From NCBI GenBank assembly GCA_900549235.1, contig URNT01000058.1, forward strand, positions 1 through 14,537: a stretch of 14,537 bases of DNA. Direction: 5' to 3'. The notes beneath the pieces are model-generated. The model did not search any database. It was not told the DNA's origin and saw only the letters and a list, made by a program, of their open reading frames with translations. Position numbers and translations under genes: made by a program. Source of the stretch: an uncultured Clostridium sp. (GTDB lineage: Bacteria > Bacillota > Clostridia > Lachnospirales > Lachnospiraceae). Of the stretch, positions 12,746 through 14,537 are shown piece by piece. Each line of letters begins with the position of its first letter. Position 1 is the first letter of the stretch.

Positions 12746-13366
12746 ATGAAAACAAACGAAGAACGGCTAAGGGAGATGTTAGACCGCCTTGGTTCCATGA
12801 CCCATGTAGAACCGGAGGAGATCCCGGATATTGATCTGTATATGGACCAGGTGACTACATTTATGGAAAGCCATTTAAAGGATGCCAGGCGCTATCCGGA
12901 AGACAAGGTTCTGACCAAGACCATGATCAACAATTACGCGAAGAATAACCTTCTTCCGCCCCCTGTAAAGAAGAAATACTCCAAGGATCATATGCTGCTG
13001 CTGATCTTTATCTACTATTTCAAGAGTCTTCTGTCCTTCAGCGACATTGAGGAGTTCTTCGGCCCTATTACCGGGCGCCATTTTTCCAAAGGGGATTCCG
13101 GCATTTCCCTGGAGGATATTTACCGCGAGGTCTTTACCCTGAAGGAGCAGGAGATGGAAAAGCTTAAGGAGGACGTGAACTCCAAGTTTTCCAGGGCCTC
13201 CCAGACCTTTGAGAAAGCGGCTGTAACTGAGGAGGAGCGGGACTATCTGCGCCTGTTTGCCTTTATATGCGAGCTTTCCTTTGATGTATATCTAAAGACC
13301 AGAATGATCGAGCAGGCTGCAGATCAATTAAGAGAAGAAAATAATTCAGGAGGGAAAAAGAGGTAA
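12746..13366 (+). CDS. DUF1836 family protein, probable MerR-like DNA-binding regulator
   Basis: This 206-aa protein matches the DUF1836 family as I know it from Clostridia and Bacilli. The core (about 55-105) reads VLTKTMINNYAKNNLLPPPVKKKYSKDH, then a hydrophobic helix (LLLIFIYYFKSLLSFSDIEEFF). This resembles the helix-turn-helix and wing of MerR proteins. The C-terminal part is helical and charged, with EEERDYLRLFAFICELSFDVYLKTRM, and probably mediates oligomerisation. The ATG at 12746 has GAGGTGA a few bases upstream. The function of the family is not established to my knowledge. Divergence from pcrA and the overlapping inverted repeat suggest autoregulation, which is an inference. The stop codon lies in the loop of its own terminator. 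Confidence 0.8.
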   Translation: MKTNEERLREMLDRLGSMTHVEPEEIPDIDLYMDQVTTFMESHLKDARRYPEDKVLTKTMINNYAKNNLLPPPVKKKYSKDHMLLLIFIYYFKSLLSFSDIEEFFGPITGRHFSKGDSGISLEDIYREVFTLKEQEMEKLKEDVNSKFSRASQTFEKAAVTEEERDYLRLFAFICELSFDVYLKTRMIEQAADQLREENNSGGKKR

Positions 13367-13390
13367 CGCCTCTTTCCCCTCCTGCTTTTT
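13348..13390 (+). terminator. Strong terminator overlapping the end of the DUF1836 gene
   Basis: Positions 13348-13363 pair with 13369-13383 over about 15 bp with one bulge. The loop contains the TAA stop (13364-13366), and CTTTTTA follows (T5 at 13386-13390). The last five sense codons (GGKKR) are encoded in the 5' arm. The minus-strand gene that ends at 13389 converges here, so the hairpin may serve both directions, though the minus side has only a weak T-run. Confidence 0.85.
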
Positions 13391-14357
13391 ATGCCTCTCT
13401 GACCGCCCGGACAGCCGCCTTTAAAAGATCCATATCCTGCTCCGTAGCCAGGGTACAGTCTGCCCCAAGGATAAAACCTGTCTTTCCAAAATCTTCCAAA
13501 ATCCGGTGTACCTCCTGCCTTACAGCCTCAGCCGGCCCATCTGCCAGCACGCCGCTGCGGTTCGCCATCCCTCCCATAATTGCCGTTCCGGGAAAGAGCC
13601 GTCTCCCCTCCTCAAGACTGTAAGGGGCCTCATATACGCCCCAGTTTACCACATCCGCATACTCCCCATAGCCCCGGTAGCGCTCCATATTCAGCTGATC
13701 CTTACAGATATGGAGGAAGCAATACCCTCCTGCGTCCTTCACTGTCTTCATGATCTGCAAATCAAAGGGCCGGATCCAGGCCGCAAATTCCTCATCTGTA
13801 AAAAATCTTGTCTCTCCCCCCAGAGCCGCGTAATAGATCCCGTCCACGCCCATTTTTATATAGGTCTCTGCCAGGCGGCACATCACATCTGTGATCCGCT
13901 GCATCCCGTCAAGAACCGTCCGGGTATCCTCCCGGAGCAGACGGCAGAGCTTTTCCCTTACCTGGTCATAGGAAGCTGAAGGGTCCATCTTTTCCAGAGG
14001 ATGGATGGCGGAAGCCGTAACCCCGTGAAGAGTTCCCAGAATAAAGGCATCCCGGTCGCAGCGCTTCAAAATTTTTTCCGTCAGCTGAGTCTGGGCCTTC
14101 ATAAACGGGTCCTCCATGGTCATCTCACCCACCAGGCGGTAATCGCTGCCCTGGTTGATCTCTCCCATATAAGGCACCAGATTTTCATTCATAATCTTGA
14201 GAATGTCCGTATCCGTCTCCTCAAAAAAGCGAAGATGAGCCTCCACTGCCCTGTCCCCGTAGGCCTCCTCCTTTGGAAAATGGAGAGAAAAGCCGCAGGG
14301 CGCCACATCTGTCTCCTGCCCCCTGATCGCCGCGATCACACGTTCCTTCTTTGTCAT
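13389..14357 (-). CDS. Uroporphyrinogen decarboxylase (URO-D) family protein, corrinoid methyltransferase-like
   Basis: This 322-aa protein is a single URO-D-fold TIM barrel. It has HIC (His216-Ile-Cys218) and a later Cys301 in GADCT, the H-x-C...C zinc pattern of the MtaA/MtbA methylcobamide:thiol methyltransferase branch. HemE, the haem-pathway decarboxylase, does not use this pattern. That branch transfers methyl groups between corrinoid proteins and thiols, but many clostridial members are uncharacterised and the substrate here is unknown. No corrinoid protein or activator gene is next to it in the window. The ATG at 14355-14357 follows AGGGGGT by about 8 nt. It converges with the DUF1836 gene and its stop overlaps the T-run of that gene's terminator. 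Confidence 0.82.
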   Translation of the reverse strand: MTKKERVIAAIRGQETDVAPCGFSLHFPKEEAYGDRAVEAHLRFFEETDTDILKIMNENLVPYMGEINQGSDYRLVGEMTMEDPFMKAQTQLTEKILKRCDRDAFILGTLHGVTASAIHPLEKMDPSASYDQVREKLCRLLREDTRTVLDGMQRITDVMCRLAETYIKMGVDGIYYAALGGETRFFTDEEFAAWIRPFDLQIMKTVKDAGGYCFLHICKDQLNMERYRGYGEYADVVNWGVYEAPYSLEEGRRLFPGTAIMGGMANRSGVLADGPAEAVRQEVHRILEDFGKTGFILGADCTLATEQDMDLLKAAVRAVREA

Positions 14358-14427
14358 TTTGCTGACCCCCTATTTTAATATTCTTTATAATATATTTTTA
14401 ATAATATCAGTTTTATCATCAATGTGG

Positions 14428-14456
14428 ATTGTAACACGATTCATCATATATTTCAA
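14428..14456 (-). promoter_or_regulatory. Promoter of the URO-D family gene
   Basis: The minus strand has TTGAAA (complement of 14451-14456), a 17-bp spacer ending TGT, and TACAAT (complement of 14428-14433). The leader is about 65 nt, very AT-rich, with no strong hairpin. The rest of the window to 14537 is AT-rich non-coding DNA in which I see no further gene. Confidence 0.6.
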
Positions 14457-14537
14457 TGTGTTTTTGTAAAATTATTCTTATTTGTGAATTGTATTTTTAA
14501 AATCTACCCTTTCCGGCTCTGCTAGACTTTAGTCATT

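Overview
The window looks like chromosomal DNA from a Firmicute of the class Clostridia, most likely a Lachnospiraceae-type gut anaerobe. This rests on Gram-positive signals (strong AGGAGG ribosome sites, a LAAC lipobox, TTGnnn/TATAAT promoters) and on the gene set: a YerC/TrpR-like regulator, PcrA, an RlmCD-type rRNA methyltransferase, a DUF1836 regulator and a corrinoid-type URO-D protein. The genus is not resolved. No rRNA, tRNA or CRISPR array was seen.

Layout. Positions 1-1326 hold two minus-strand genes, a yerC-like regulator followed by its terminator and a Cof-type HAD phosphatase. At 1470 a plus-strand lipoprotein gene begins, an NMT1/SsuA-like ABC transporter substrate-binding protein (SBP). 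It runs normally for 146 codons and is then cut. Its remaining 187 codons resume at 7684, followed by a terminator at 8258-8288. From 8347 to 14357 the window returns to ordinary chromosomal genes: an RlmD/RlmCD-like methyltransferase, a small membrane protein with an acidic tail, pcrA, a divergent DUF1836 regulator and a URO-D family protein.

The central result is that the 5,776 bp between the two SBP halves form a single integrated element. Both junctions carry the same 13-bp sequence (1897-1909 and 7673-7685). The last gene of the element, ending 21 bp before the right junction, is a large serine recombinase of 522 aa. Rejoining the halves across the repeat gives an uninterrupted, in-frame 333-aa SBP, so precise excision would repair the gene. 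The reconstructed circle junction has imperfect inverted arms of about 19 bp around the 13-bp core. The reconstructed empty site has a shorter dyad with nearly the same centre. Both point to a GG crossover dinucleotide (1902-1903 / 7678-7679).

The element carries, from left to right: a RibD-C/DHFR-fold reductase; a sigma-70/ECF-type sigma factor translationally coupled to a membrane-anchored presumed anti-sigma or sensor protein; and a YqhD/BdhA-like iron-containing alcohol dehydrogenase. These are all on the minus strand. On the plus strand follow a divergent MerR regulator, a 59-aa protein of unknown function and the recombinase. The dehydrogenase promoter has the MerR-type 19-bp spacer with a dyad inside it, so MerR plus dehydrogenase read as an aldehyde-responsive detoxification module. 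The element has no conjugation, mobilisation or replication genes. It is best described as a compact serine-recombinase integrative element, or gene-interrupting genomic island, whose excision could act as a switch for the SBP. No claim is made that excision occurs.
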